Translations under genes and position numbers: made by a program
Notes under the pieces: generated by a model
The model's input: only the letters and a program-made list of their open reading frames with translations
Database searches by the model: none
What the model was told of the DNA's origin: nothing
NCBI GenBank assembly: GCA_000149265.1
Contig: CH003077.1
Span: 477,138 to 541,137, forward strand
Reading direction: 5' to 3'
Length of the DNA stretch: 64,000 bases
Source: Ciona savignyi
Lineage: Eukaryota; Chordata; Ascidiacea; Phlebobranchia; Cionidae
Shown here: in pieces, positions 32,177-44,800 of the stretch
How positions within the stretch are numbered: position 1 is the first letter of the stretch
How the letters are laid out: each line of letters starts with the position of its first letter

Positions 32177-35100
32177 TTATAGAAGCGATGTAATAGCGAC
32201 TGATAAAAGGTATGATACGGTGTACAATATAATATTGGGAAAAAGCGCTCCAGATCCGTCGGTTGGAACACGAATCGTGACTTCGTCATCCTCTTCGACC
32301 TGAATATCTATCTCCTTCACGCAGGGTATTTCTGGAATGAGTGATTGTCGTCATGTGAATTAAAACGACAGAAATATTTTATATTGATAACAATTGGATA
32401 GGATAGGATATTCATGTTTATCCCCGTGAATGGGAAAACCTAGGGGGTTATTACACGGGCAATCGTCAGATCACCTCGCACCCATCGTCGGGTTACCGGA
32501 GCTATTTCAATGTGTTGTGTATGATAGACACTTTCCTTCAATTTGGTAGACATCAATAATCCGCTGGGTTCAGGCTATGTCCGTTAAGTGCCTTGCACAA
32601 GTACACAACCGACTAGCTAGCGACTAGTTTTGCACCTGCAACCTGTCGATTGAAAGGCGACGCACTTAACCACTAGACCAACGGGCCGGATAAAGATGAG
32701 ATGATTGTTTAACATTGGGTAAATTAAAATGACACAAATGTTTTATGCTGATTAGTATAGCACGGTGGTCCGTCGTCAAACTGGCAACAAGGTAAGTCGC
32801 AAGTTCAAAATACGCCGCTTGCTATAAGCGCTTGTAACTGGTCAAGGTACCAAACTTACTTAGGCCAGAACCGAAATACAATAATTATATCTTAGTGACC
32901 AATATATACCGATTGGGGCGTGCGTTGTTCTAAGGAATTAGAATTAGTTTCAATGCTACATAGAGACAAACGTGCGTAATCTGTCGAAGCAACTTTAACT
33001 ATGTACGGTATACGGTCGTGTGGCCAAATGGTTAACGCGACCGATACATATACCGACTCTTATACAAAAAAACGGTCCTAGTGACGAGCCCATTATGGGT
33101 TCGACACTTAGCTCAGTAAAAAAAAAAAAAACTGTGTACGGTACAGTCGTGTGACCGAATGGTTAACGCGACCGATACATACGGACTACTACACAAAAAA
33201 CGGTCGTGGCAACGAACCAAATATGGGTTCGAAACTAAGCCCGGTTAAAAAAAAACGGTACTGGTGACGAACCTATCATAGGTTCGAAACTTGGCTCTTG
33301 GTTAAAAAAATTAACTAGTATACGGTTGTGTGACTGAATGGTTAACGCCACCGATAGATTACGACATCTATACAAAAAAACGAACATATCAAAGGATCGA
33401 AACTTACCCCGGTTAAAAAAAGTTTGCAAACTATATTGCTAATTATAACACATAACCCTTTCTATGTTTTGTCAATTCTAGGTACTGTACTAGGGACGTA
33501 GGGCAAAATGAGTTATTAGCATATTCACTAATCAAGTAAATTAGTTAAACTTTCAGAACAGCAACAAGTGGTCTGTTCTAAATTAAACCTAGCATTCCTG
33601 ATTTAGGGAACGTTAAGTTGAATACGAGTTATACCAAAACACTTTCCAATTAATACAAGTGTTTCTATACCAGTAAGGATGCTTATAACAAACTACATAT
33701 TCACCTTGACCACGAAAATAAAAAGCTCACGTATGCTAACCTGACAATGGAGTCGATTATTCTAAAGTTAATTAGTTAACCTTTTAGCAACATGTGGTCT
33801 TTTCTAGATACAACTTAGCATTCCCGGGAACGTTAAGTTCCTTGCCCATAAATAAAGTGTTTTATACCAGTAAGGATGCTTATAGCGAATCCTGTCGAAA
33901 TATAGAGTTCGCGTGTGCTAACCTGGCAATGGAGTTGATGTCAGCGACATGGTTGTGGTCCATGGGAAGGTGGTGGTGGTAGGATATGGGGGAGCTATGA
34001 ATGGTATCTTCTTATCTCTTTCTATGTTCGTACATAACTTATCGTCGCACAGATCTTCAGGACCCTTTGTTCTTCTTGCTATTCCTTCGCTGGGGGTTGT
34101 GTAATCAATATGACAAATATGTTTTCTATGTTTTGATATGAATTTTAGATTTTGTGCATTCTATTAGTTTAATAAAGTCAATAAATTTAAAGGCATTTTT
34201 AAACGAATTTAAATTTAGGGCAATATAATATATACCTATATCGATATATAAATATATTATTTTATATTATGTATCATGTATATATAATCCCGGTTAATGG
34301 AAAAAAGGCAGAAGCGTTAGCACTTATAATAAGGGCACAGATAGCACCATTGGGCCATTGCAGTAACTGCATATTTTGATACGACATATACTCAACAAAT
34401 GTACGTCTGGTTTCTCAGCCGATTGAGACAGTTTTTACCAATTAAGCTACCCGTTGGGTAGAATAATATTAAAAAAGCTTTTAAGTTCTTATTTGGGTCC
34501 ATTGTCGTTGTATTTTTAATTTGGTTGTTTTCATAAATAAAATGCATATATTCCTTCCCTGGCTACGTTAGTTTTCTAATGAAGATCAGTATAGTTTGAC
34601 CGGTTATAGTCTGGTGGTTTAGTGCGACGCCTTTCAACAGAAAGGTTCCAAACTTGTCGCCAGGTAGACGGTTGTGTCCTTGGGCAAGGCTCATTACGGA
34701 CATTGCCTGAGCCCAGCGGATTAATGGTTTCTACCAAATTAAAGAAACGTTTAAATTATACTCAACACGCTGCAATAGCTCCGGTAACCCGACGGTGGGC
34801 GCGAGGTGATCTGGCGATTGCCCGTGTGTTAACCCCCTTGGTTCTTCCATTCACGTGGATAAACATGAATATCCTATTCTAGTCTTGGCCAGGCAAAATA
34901 TTAGTTTGTTCACCACCATAAAAGCCCTTTGACGGTTGTTGGTAAATAGGTCGTTTAATAATAGTTTTCCATCTTACTTTATCAAATTGGGAACTGTTGT
35001 GATGTTGTTCTCTGCACTGAAGTATCCTCCGCAATCGCCACAAGAATAGCCTCGTTTGTACGGCGGCATGGTTTTCGGCGGAGTAGTGTACCCGAAGCGA

Positions 35101-37462
35101 GTCGCTTTCGGTGACGTGTAGTCAAGAATGTTGCCCCGAGGAGCGTACGCACATAATAAGAGGGTTGCATGGTGCCACATCACACCGTTGATAAGATAGT
35201 CACGACATGTGGATGCTGTACATCCCATTTTAAATGTTTCAGCCCAGATTACCTAAAGATAATAAAAGTAGAATCTATTAGGCTAGGGTGAATAGGCTGG
35301 GGTATTTATGTTTATCCTCGTGACTGAAAAAACAAGGGGGTTAACACGCGAGCAATCGTCAGATCACCTCGCGCCTATCGTCGGGTTACCGGAGCTATTG
35401 CATTATATTGTGTATGATAGACACGTTCCTTTAATTTGGTAGAACCCATATTATTCCACTGAATTCAGGGTGCATTTTCGAAGTAAATTGCCTTGCCGAA
35501 GGACACAATCGACTTGCTAGCGACAAGTTTTGTACCTGCAATCTTTCGCTTTAAAGGCGTCGCACTAAACCACCAGACTAACCGGTCGGGTATTAGATAT
35601 TAAAGTTCAATTGTGATACAAGAACTAGTTTCGAACATTGTAAAATAACTGGGTCGGTTTTTATCGTGTCTGCTGTTTTATAAGGCCATTTTGCTAATTA
35701 ACAATATAGTCGAAGACCGCCTGTTGATCCATGAAATTAAAGACATCGGCTAACCCAGGAAAAGCTATCGGTGTTGGTTGAACGTTTCGATTTCAACCTT
35801 GACTCAATGTTGTCGGGATATTGGTCTTTGCCAACATATACAAAACAAATTCACTATACAATACATGTAAAATTAATGAAAATTTGTTCTTAAGTTGTAT
35901 TTTTGGAAAAGAATATTGGTTATTCAGAAAATCAGTGTGGATGGGTGGGAGTATATCATACACAATACACTGCAATAAGGGTAGGTGCTAGTTACAGCGA
36001 AAAAATAACGTTGGGGCAATACTAGGCTGACGTTGACAGCAATCGAGCAAAGCGAAAAACGATTGTTGAGAAGAGCGCAAAATAACCTTGTGGTAACATT
36101 GGTTGAAATCTACAGGTTGGCCCAACGTTATGTCCACATTTATTTAGTAACTGGAATAGTGTATATTCGGAATTATACACACTTGAAATTGAGAAAAGCG
36201 GGCAAAATATCAAAATGACGGGAGAATGCAATATTAAGGTTGATTTTGTCGACTACACTGTGTTTTTCGGGTGTATGAGGGAAAAACTAAAAAGCGGGAA
36301 GGAGGAAAACTACCCACTAAAATGAAGATTAGGCCATTAGAGTAAGTTGATTTTAAGGTAGATATTATCAACTTCATTGTCTTTTTCTCAGGTGTTTTAG
36401 GAAGCACGAATCTTGAAAATTGTTAATTCTATACATGATAAGCGATAGGGGTTAAATTGGAAATAGCGTTGAGTTAGGGCTAAATATAACAATATGGGTT
36501 TATATATATATATATAACCCTAGAAAGACGTTTCCTTTAGTGTTACCATTTTCTACTCGGACGACTTATATAGTAGGCTAATCAGTTTGAAATTGCTTCA
36601 CCTGTAAGTAATGTCTGCAAACTGAGGCGCAGGTCCTCTCCTCGTAGTCGTAATATATTTTCTCCGACATCCAAGCGGTCATAACGTCCAGCACAAAAGT
36701 TTCCGGCAAACTTCTTGTATTTTTCCACGCAAACCAATTGAAGCCAATTTCTGCATTAAGGCCACTATGTCGAACAACACTTCTTGGTGGCTTGCCGAAT
36801 TTCAGCATGTTGAATGCGTTTCGCTCGCTGAAACTGCAAGAGTCAGTTCTATTCAACGCCACCCATTCCAGTTCGTCGTCCCAAGTCTTCAGTAGCATGT
36901 TTTTCGCTGTTGGGTTTACGAGTCTTCGTTCCCTGTTGTGAGCTTCAACCAGTATCTCCTTTTGACGGTCCGTCAATATTATTCTCTTCAAGTTGGGTTC
37001 AAGAGGGTCGGATGTGAAGTTTTCTCCGGGTGCCGGAGTTGTCTCGCAAATTGGTAATTCTACATATCTGCCGTTGTAAAAGCGCCAACGGGATTTATAT
37101 TTCTTCGGTGGCAGTTTTTGTTTTTCTTCCTTTTCAGACATATAAACCTTAAAAGTTTTAACTTTCTTTTTAGGATGCCTGATGTCAATTTCTTTTTTTG
37201 AAAATTCTGAGCCTACAGTGCGACGATATCTTTCAAGGTACTTGCTCATGAGAAAGGTATCTTCAGTGCGCGAACGAATCCCGTAAATGGAAAACAGTTG
37301 CGCTCTTAAATTTTTGCAAGTCGACGATTGGTCGTCTAAATCACATTGCAAATTTGAACTAAAGTTTTGGGCATTTGAAGTAGTTAGAAATACTGCACCT
37401 GTAAAATAGAAAAAGACAACAGCATTTTCAAATGACGGAAAAGACCTAATAGAAATCCACAT
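32177..37462 (-). CDS. CAP/SCP-domain (CRISP/GLIPR-like) secreted protein, possible GPI tail
   Basis: Minus-strand exons 36602-37462, 34978-35252, 33923-34089 and 32177-32331 join in phase (861+275+167+155 nt, 485 aa). A hydrophobic signal segment (AVVFFYFTGAVFLTT) follows the Met. A Lys-rich spacer leads to the CAP domain from about residue 165: EAHNRERR, NAEIGFNWF, WMSEKIYY and CRHYLQVIWAETFKMGC supply the conserved His-Glu-Glu-His set, followed by LLCAYAPRGN. A Cys hinge (YSCGDCGGY, LCDDKLCTN), a Pro/Thr stalk (PPYPTTTTFPWTTT) and a C-terminal hydrophobic run (IILYTVSYLLSVAITSLL) come next, the last resembling a GPI-attachment tail. CAP proteins are extracellular, with roles from sterol binding to reproduction. 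An acceptor-like CTATTTTACAG near codon 20 means the true N-terminus could lie in an unseen upstream exon. A family B SINE begins within 25 bp of the stop. Confidence 0.88.
32395..32692 (-). mobile_element. tRNA-derived SINE, family B (near full length)
   Basis: GATAGGATAGGATATTCATG through to AACCACTAGACCAACGGGCC; in the last intron of the CAP gene. Confidence 0.87.
33005..33422 (+). mobile_element. Tandem cluster of family A SINEs (three plus a fragment)
   Basis: Copies at about 33008-33122, 33145-33247 and 33322-33420, with a B-box fragment at 33258-33305. Each head reads GTGTG-CC-AATGGTTAACG and each end GGTTCGA-ACTTAGC plus A-run. In a CAP-gene intron, antisense to it. Confidence 0.85.
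33535..33960. repeat. Local duplication covering the end of a CAP-gene exon
   Basis: 33540-33755 and 33780-33945 share GTGGTCT, AACTTAGCATTCC, GGGAACGTTAAGTT, ACCAGTAAGGATGCTTATA and GCTAACCTG-CAATGGAGT. The second copy holds the live exon end and donor; the first has a decayed version of the same exon end. Confidence 0.7.
34598..34881 (+). mobile_element. tRNA-derived SINE, family B (near full length)
   Basis: ACCGGTTATAGTCTGGTGG to AACATGAATATCCTATTC; antisense within a CAP-gene intron. Confidence 0.85.
35288..35592 (-). mobile_element. tRNA-derived SINE, family B
   Basis: GTGAATAGGCTGGGGTATTT to CACCAGACTAACCGGTCGG, 35 bp upstream (in gene sense) of the 34978-35252 CAP exon. Confidence 0.85.
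36278..36546. mobile_element. MITE family C, degraded or interrupted
   Basis: A good left arm (AAAACTAAAAAGCGGGAAGG, AAAATGAAGATTAGGCCATT) and a weak right end (GTTTCCTTTAGTGTTACC) with unrelated sequence and a short (TA)n between. Confidence 0.55.
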
Positions 37463-37989
37463 TTTTAGATTCGTTAAATTGGCCTATTTAACAAAAAAAC
37501 ATTTTGTTGATGATATAAAATTATTGTGTCAGCAATAATTTTACGTATAGTGAGGTCACAGATGCAAATTATCACGTAGATCAATGTCTTGCTTGGTATG
37601 TATTTAAATCAACTACCTTTGGTACGTAGATTAACGCTGTTGTTTAAATATATAACAAATACAAATTTCCGTTATATGCATGTCCATAATATAATTACTT
37701 TTACATTTTAACTGGGTGTAGGTTCCAGTTTACACCGGGATATCTATGTGTCTCGGTTGGCCGCGTTTAGCGTCTAATTGTGGTTGGCGTCCCGTGGTGT
37801 TTTGCATGGAATGAGGAACCATGGATAGAATTTCGGTTTTCAAACTTATTTTATTGTCTAATATTTGCGGAACGACGCGCTTGTGAAAGATAGTTGTGTT
37901 GTCCCACTCTTTCTGGGAACTTCGTTATACTAAAAACAAGTTAGGCCCAAGCACAAGTCAACACGAGCAGCACATATATAGACAAACTC

Positions 37990-38142
37990 ACAGGGGGGAC
38001 TAAAATGAGGGAAACTGCACACTAAAATGAAGATTATGACATAAGAGATAGTTTAAAACAGTAGTGTTCAGGGGAGGGTTAAATTTAGTAATTTTAGTGT
38101 GCAGTTTCCCTCCTTGCTTTCCCTCCTTTTAGTGTTGCCCCA
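37990..38142. mobile_element. MITE family C, internally deleted
   Basis: GGGGGACTAAAATGAGGGAA, shortened core, then CCCTCCTTTTAGTGTTGCCC. Confidence 0.75.
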
Positions 38143-38477
38143 TAACAGATCTATCCAGTTAGCTTACTTAATAGCAACTTCAGTGATCTACAGGCATTCA
38201 AAATGTGTAACTATCGAAATCTGCCGGTACAACACTGTAAGATTGTTGTGTCCTTGTGCCCAGAGCCCAATGCATTAATAAGTTTTACTAAAACTAAAGG
38301 TTTATCTTAAAAACATATGACACACTGCAAATGCTTTAACACTTTGTATAAAGATACAAATACTTCTTATACCAGCGATAGTTGTTTATAATATAAAGGT
38401 TGTGAAGTTGATTTTGGCTTTCAGATCTATGTATGTTATTGATTAATTTTTAATCCAGTGCAATAGCACATAGTAGG

Positions 38478-38718
38478 CTTCACTAATTTGCGGACAGCGG
38501 GGCGGGACACTATATCACTAGCGGAATGGGGTATATAATGGGCGGGAAGAAAGATTTTCGTCACTAGCATGAGCGGAACGGGTCAGGGCATATCATGATA
38601 CAATCCCCTTCATGATATACTTTTACCTCGTCCCGCTCATGCTAGTCATGAAAATATCCCTTTGCCCCTCTTCGTTCCGCAGAATAGTGCAGTGTCCCGC
38701 AGATTAGTTAAGCCCCAT
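38478..38718. mobile_element. Foldback (long-palindrome) MITE just upstream of DNAJC5
   Basis: The two halves are near-complete inverse copies: GGGCGGGACACT / AGTGTCCCGC, GTCACTAGCATGAGCGGAAC / GTCCCGCTCATGCTAGTCAT, and CATATCATGATA / TCATGATATA at the centre. Ends GGCTTCACTAATTTGCGG / CGCAGATTAGTTAAGCC. It lies 154 bp upstream of the DNAJC5 start codon. Confidence 0.85.
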
Positions 38719-38871
38719 TTTAGCAACTTACCGTCAGCAATTGATTCTTTTCCATTTTTTTAATCTAGATAGTGTTAACTTTGATCAATAGCTTGGTAAT
38801 TTCTTGATTCATCACCGCCTGGTTGGGATATATTACTTACCCTTCGAAACTAATATTGGTCGCCTGTTGTC

Positions 38872-41800
38872 ATGGCGAGCAATCCTCAACCAAAAGAGGG
38901 CGCTGGAGTGCAGCGGAAACTGTCGAGGAAAGGGGAATCTTTGTACCAAGTTTTGGAACTCGAAAAAGGAGCTACACAAGAGGAGATTAAAAAGAAGTAC
39001 AGGTGCTGAATGGTTTCTATAGATTTCATATTTTTACATAGTAGAAACAATACACAATTCAGGTTAATGGATTAAAATTATATGTTAAAACTATGGCACA
39101 ACCAAAATTGTATGAAGTGTGCTGACAAAGTAAGCCTGGAGTGGGGCTTGCCTTTTTTAAGTGGAATAATAACAACAAATAACAAGGTTTTTATGGCCTT
39201 AATTAAAATGGTTCTGTGTAAAAATGTGAAATGCTATTTTTCATGTAAAAAAGTAAGTTTTACTGCTTTAGAGGTGTTTAACTGGTTGCAACCATTTAAT
39301 TTTGGCATGGCTAGTTAATACATGGGAGTTTTTTACACATAACTTGGTTCTTTGTGTTATTACTGTTTACCGTTAATTCTTTTATAATTTCAATGTAAAA
39401 TTTAAATAATAACCAGTCTAGTTTAAAACACACAGGAAAAAACAATTTGCTTATACTTGAAGTGTCTTTTCATGAATACACAGCTTCATAGTAAGGATTT
39501 ATACAGCATTTTGGACAGAGTTTTATTATTTTTTACCTATATAGCTGTAATGCATGTACATTATTTATACACACCAGTATAACACACTGTGAATATAAGC
39601 GTACTGTTTTCTTATAAAGCTTTCCTTTTAAGGTGTGGTTAAATAAACCACTTATTTAATCATTGATTTTTATTTGCTATCTCATTAAATGTCTCTTTAT
39701 GACTCCCCTAATGTCTCTTTGTTATACAATATGCTGGAATGTGACTACATAAATAAAATCTTGTTTTTTTCACGACGGTTAAATAACCTTTGCTTAAGTA
39801 AGATACCAGTACTAATAATTCATAAATATGTAGTACTGTTCTATTTATATATTCTATTACTAATTCAGTAATGAAACCGTAAACTTCTATCAAATAAATT
39901 TTGTAAATGCAATCAAATTTATAGGACAGAATATTCAAAACACAGGATTTTTTTCATTTTTGGTGGGTATAAACACAAATGTTAATAATGAAGTTATTCA
40001 CCAGAACGTTAAAATTTGTTTCATATTTCACCACAAACCACACATTCCAAGTTTCAACCATTTTGTATTTGCGTGACGATTGTGTTAGGCAAACAGTAAT
40101 TACCTGTAGTAATACTAAAACACATATTATTGGGTATGGTGAAATATTTTTTTCGCGACAAAATTATATAAATATGATTGTTGGAATGTTAATGCAATCT
40201 TTCCTAAACTTCTTATTTGCAAATATTTAATTTGTATCTGCAACATTATATGTTGTTAAGGCTTTTTATACATCTCAAATCACGTTTTAACGCCTGGATA
40301 GTTTTTACCAAATTCCTCTTTGTTCCTGCACGGAGCCAACGGTGTTACCCGATACTTTTGTTGTTAAAAGCACAAAAAATACTAATTTGCATATAATATC
40401 AAATTGTAGGCCTATTCAGACAGTGTTGCTTCAAAAGAATTTATTCTTTGGTACATAATTTAAATATAAGTTTGAATTACACAAGCTAGAGTTATTGAAT
40501 CCTATTGTCTGTCGGGTAAGCTAGATAGAGAGAAAAGGTACTGAAACTGAAAGGTTGTTTGATCGAAACCCACCGATTTGGTGGTAAGATTTGTCTTTTT
40601 ACGGGGCACTTATAAAACATAAAAATATAACACAGGTATATCCTATCTAATATAATGTTATATGTAGTAGTCATACCACTGCAACAAAAATGTTAAATTT
40701 TTGTTTCCAATGCCAGTACAATAAAAAAATTAAAAATTCTGCTTCACAATAAGCAAGAATTTACCAAGTATTTAAATTGTTTAATGCATACCGTACATGT
40801 TTAGGGTTTCAATTTTGAATGTATTTGTATGTTTCTAGGCGACTTGCACTGAAATATCACCCCGACAAGAACCACGACCCTGCGGCAACAGAGAAGTTCA
40901 AGGAGATCAACAACGCGAATAAAATCTTGCAAGATGAGAAGAAGAAAGAAATTTATGATGAATATGGATCACTTGGTCTCTACATTGCAGATCAAATAGG
41001 GGAAGACAACCTCAGAGCTTATTTTGCATTCCAGTCTCCAATTGCCAAGGTAAAGCCTAAAATTTGTGGCCGACTAGTCCGGAAAAACTAAAGGAGGGAA
41101 AAAGGGAAACTGCACACTAAAATGAAGATTAGTACATTAAAATTCAGTGTTAAACATGCAGTTGAAGTTAGGGTTAGTTTTGGGGTTAAAATTAGTGTTT
41201 AGGTAGGGTTGAAATTAGTTTTCATAGTTTTAGTGGGCAGTTTCCCTCCTTCCCTACTTCCTGCTCTCCCTCCTTTTAGTGTTGCCCCCAACTGCCCAAG
41301 GCGAAAAGTTAAAAAAACTAGATTGATTGATATTATCTTCACAAAATAAATAAGCCACACGGTTAAGCTTTATTTTTATTGCCGTAGCGCATGGCAATAA
41401 TGCATTTTATATTTATTCAGATTAGTAGTCCAAGTCACATAGGCCTAATAATTTTACAGACCAATGAACAGATAAGAGTTCTAAAAAGAAGTTGCTTCGA
41501 ATTGTTAACCATTTAAACTGTTAAATAATAAATGATCTGACTGTAAACTATAACACAAACTATGGAAAACTGTTAATCCTATCCCTATGCACCCTTAGTA
41601 CCTTTGTGTGTAAGTGTGCATTCTACCTTTGCACACTGAGTACAACAAACAATATCCGCTGGAAATTGACTTCTGCAAGTAATATCATGTCTATTCACAG
41701 GCACTTTCGGTCTTTTGTTGCCTGATAACCGGTTGTTGTTTCTGCTGTTGCTGTTGTTGCTTTTGTTTCAACTGTTGCTGTGGAGCCTGCAAGCCAGAAT

Positions 41801-44800
41801 TGGATGAAGAATTCAATGTTCCTCCGGAAGATCTTGCAGATGGTAAGCAATACTTGATTAGTCATGGTTTGGATAATTTAGAAAGAAGCGAACCTTGTCC
41901 AACAAAGTAAGGTACTTTTGGGTTCCTATCAATATTGTTGATAGCATTACTAGTTGGCACAATTTTAGCCTTCATCTATAGTTGCATTGCATCCTATATC
42001 TACAGTTTACGACTTAATTTTAATTCTTACCGGTAAATTGTGTACGTCGCATTCGACTTGTTATTACAAATCTAATTTTCATGATGAAAATGTCACTGTA
42101 AATTATGACCTAAACAAAATAATTAATTTCTGACAAAAATCATTGGGTAAAAGTTTTAGGCAGCACCTGAGTCTGTTGACATGAAAGTTTATGTATTGAT
42201 CAATAACACTTAAGCGATTAAAATATACGACCTTATTTGAATATATAGTCTTTTGCACCCTTAAAAAATGTTAATGTTAAGCAAGTACTGGTGTAACATT
42301 ATTCGAGCTGACCTTTGCTTTGTAAATAAACACTGCAAGCTAAAACTGGAAACATAGCTTGAACGTTAATTCACTGCTCAGAGCCTCATAGGTTAATGTT
42401 TTATTCTGTATGCTGCCATTCAATTAAACCAGGCATATGCAACATACCGCCCTTAACTAGTAGAGGGCTTTTGACCGGCTCGTAGACTGTATCTAACCGT
42501 ACCCTGTGATTAAGATATTAAATACTATTCATGTAATAATCCGGCCAACCAAGAACTGTATTTTTTCACATCTGGCCCGCTGACTAAAAAAGTTGCCCAC
42601 CCCTGAATTAGAGGCTGAATTCTATAACAAAATAAAAACTAACAATTTGAACATTCTGTACATTTGTTTGTATTTTTGTAAAATTTTAAAATGATAATGT
42701 CTTGTAATTTTCCCTTTTATTTAACCTTAAACTTATAGTATCATCTTTGTGAATGAATTGATTACTACTTAAGATAAATCAATCGGTATTTAAATAATTA
42801 ATGCCCGAATATATTATAAAAGCATATGGCCTTGCTAGATGTTAAGGATGGGTACATTTCAAAGCAGTCTATAAAGCAAAACTGTAGTTGCATTTCTTTT
42901 ACTTTTTAGTACCAGAAGTTCATTGAAAAATGGTAGGCGGGTCCATTGGTGGATATATAATGATATACTTGGTGTTTTTGATTAAGTCTTGGCATAACGA
43001 AAAACAAATAATAATTAATAGACTGAAAATTCTGTGTGCAATTTTTGTCTTGATGAATCCAGTGCAAATTAACCGTTTGTATTGGTTTGCAAATCATCTT
43101 CTACATTGACTTCACTCGCTTTGTGTTATAATATAGCATGGAGTATTGTCATCATTTGATGTTATGTAGTGTTCATAGATGTGTGAGTTTTTAAGTGGGT
43201 GTTTTGCACACAATTTCAAATCACGTTTATCTGCAGAAGTAGCTTGGCCTAGGTTTAATATTTAGAATACTCTAAGTGAGACATGCATGCCTGCATATTA
43301 ATTGCTGTTGACGCTGCACTTTGGTACAAATGTTGTGACTTCATCCTGTCATTGTGTTTTATATCTGTAGCAGCGGGAAACCGGCAATCCCAGCAAAGTG
43401 ACGAACCCGTACGGACTGAACCTATCGTTTTATCAATGGAATAATCAATATAGGTGATGCATATAAAATTTAATAAGTGTGCTAAAATTAATTACTCTCT
43501 CTTGCTTAATACCAGTTTACTCGACTTGTTTAGTTTTAATGTCTGAATGTTGCATGTGCTTGCATGTTACTTCATTAATGTTTTACACAATTACCGATGT
43601 GCCGTAATTGGTCTATAATCTTGCATGAAGGGATTTAAACATTCTTAGATACAAACCAACCTATAGCAGGGTCAAAAATCTGCGTCAGTAAGCGTGACAC
43701 ACATCATGCAAGTAAGAATTTACTTCTAAAAAATAAAAAAAAACTGACTAATGTTGACCACGACCGTTTTTTAATCAACGGGTGTATAGGGGAATAAAAA
43801 ACAAACCCATTTCATTGTTACCGTTTTTATTATACACCTGGGCACACGCATACGAATACTGAAGTCTATAATACTTACAGCATTATTGTAAAAAACGGTC
43901 GCGGTAAATGATTTACTCGCGTGAGCTTCCACACGCGAGTGAATTCTTGCTCGCCAGAAATTTGATGGATTTTTGGCTCTGCTATAGTCTTGTCATATGG
44001 GTTTGTGGTGCGTCACTAGCTGGTAGGTTCTTCTCTTGTAATGCCAGTTAAAGACATTATCTGGACCCAGTGGATTCATGGGGTGTGGTGAAATCGCACT
44101 ACAATCGCTGTGGTACCCCTCAGTGGGTGCAAGGTAATCTGACGATTGCCTGTGTGTCAACTCTCTTTGTATTTAAACACACAAATGCATGCTATACTGT
44201 TTTGTAGTAATGGCAGTTTTGTATACTGGTACTATAACTAAAAAAATCATATTTTTCAAATTTGTCAGTCGTTTAAAATTGATGATTGTAGAACAACTCA
44301 ACATACAGAAAAGAAAACCCTACACAACCCACATTAATATATCTTTTTATATAAATATATTTTGGAACTTTAGAAAAACCTTGGAAAATAAGAATTATAA
44401 TTTAGCTGTACATTGTTCAGCATAAACAATAAATAATGTGGTCAGTGCAATTGTGTTAAAGTAATTTAAAATCCTCAAATACATAAAGGGTGGTTACTAT
44501 TGTTGTGCGCTAGTTCTTTTGTTTTTAAATAATTGTACAATTGTTTGTAAAATTGTGCTTTCACCTTTAATTAACAGATTAATCAACCACTCAGATCAAT
44601 ACTATTAGTGTACAGGCAAGCTAATTAAGTACCCAGTGCTTCCACAATGAAAATTATTTACTTTTTAACAATATTTTTAGGGGTGCAAAGTGTCTATATT
44701 TCATTTCATATTTATACTTCCTTAAAACTTCTTATAATTAGTTCCTCGTTGATGTTTAAAACAGCATTTGAATTACCTCTGTAATTCAAACATTAAAACC

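Noticed and set aside
33008-33122. Looks like a tRNA gene (A and B boxes)
   Set aside because: About 55 nt separate the boxes, no acceptor stem pairs and dozens of similar copies exist; it is a tRNA-derived SINE.
34974-34977. Stop codon of the second CAP exon as the gene end
   Set aside because: The TAA belongs to a GTAAGA donor; a third exon with the expected Cys hinge (LCDDKLCTN) joins in phase.
36578-36601. C-terminal KQFQTD of the long minus-strand CAP frame
   Set aside because: This is intron after a CAG|GTGAAG donor; the next exon at 35252 continues the CAP domain in phase.
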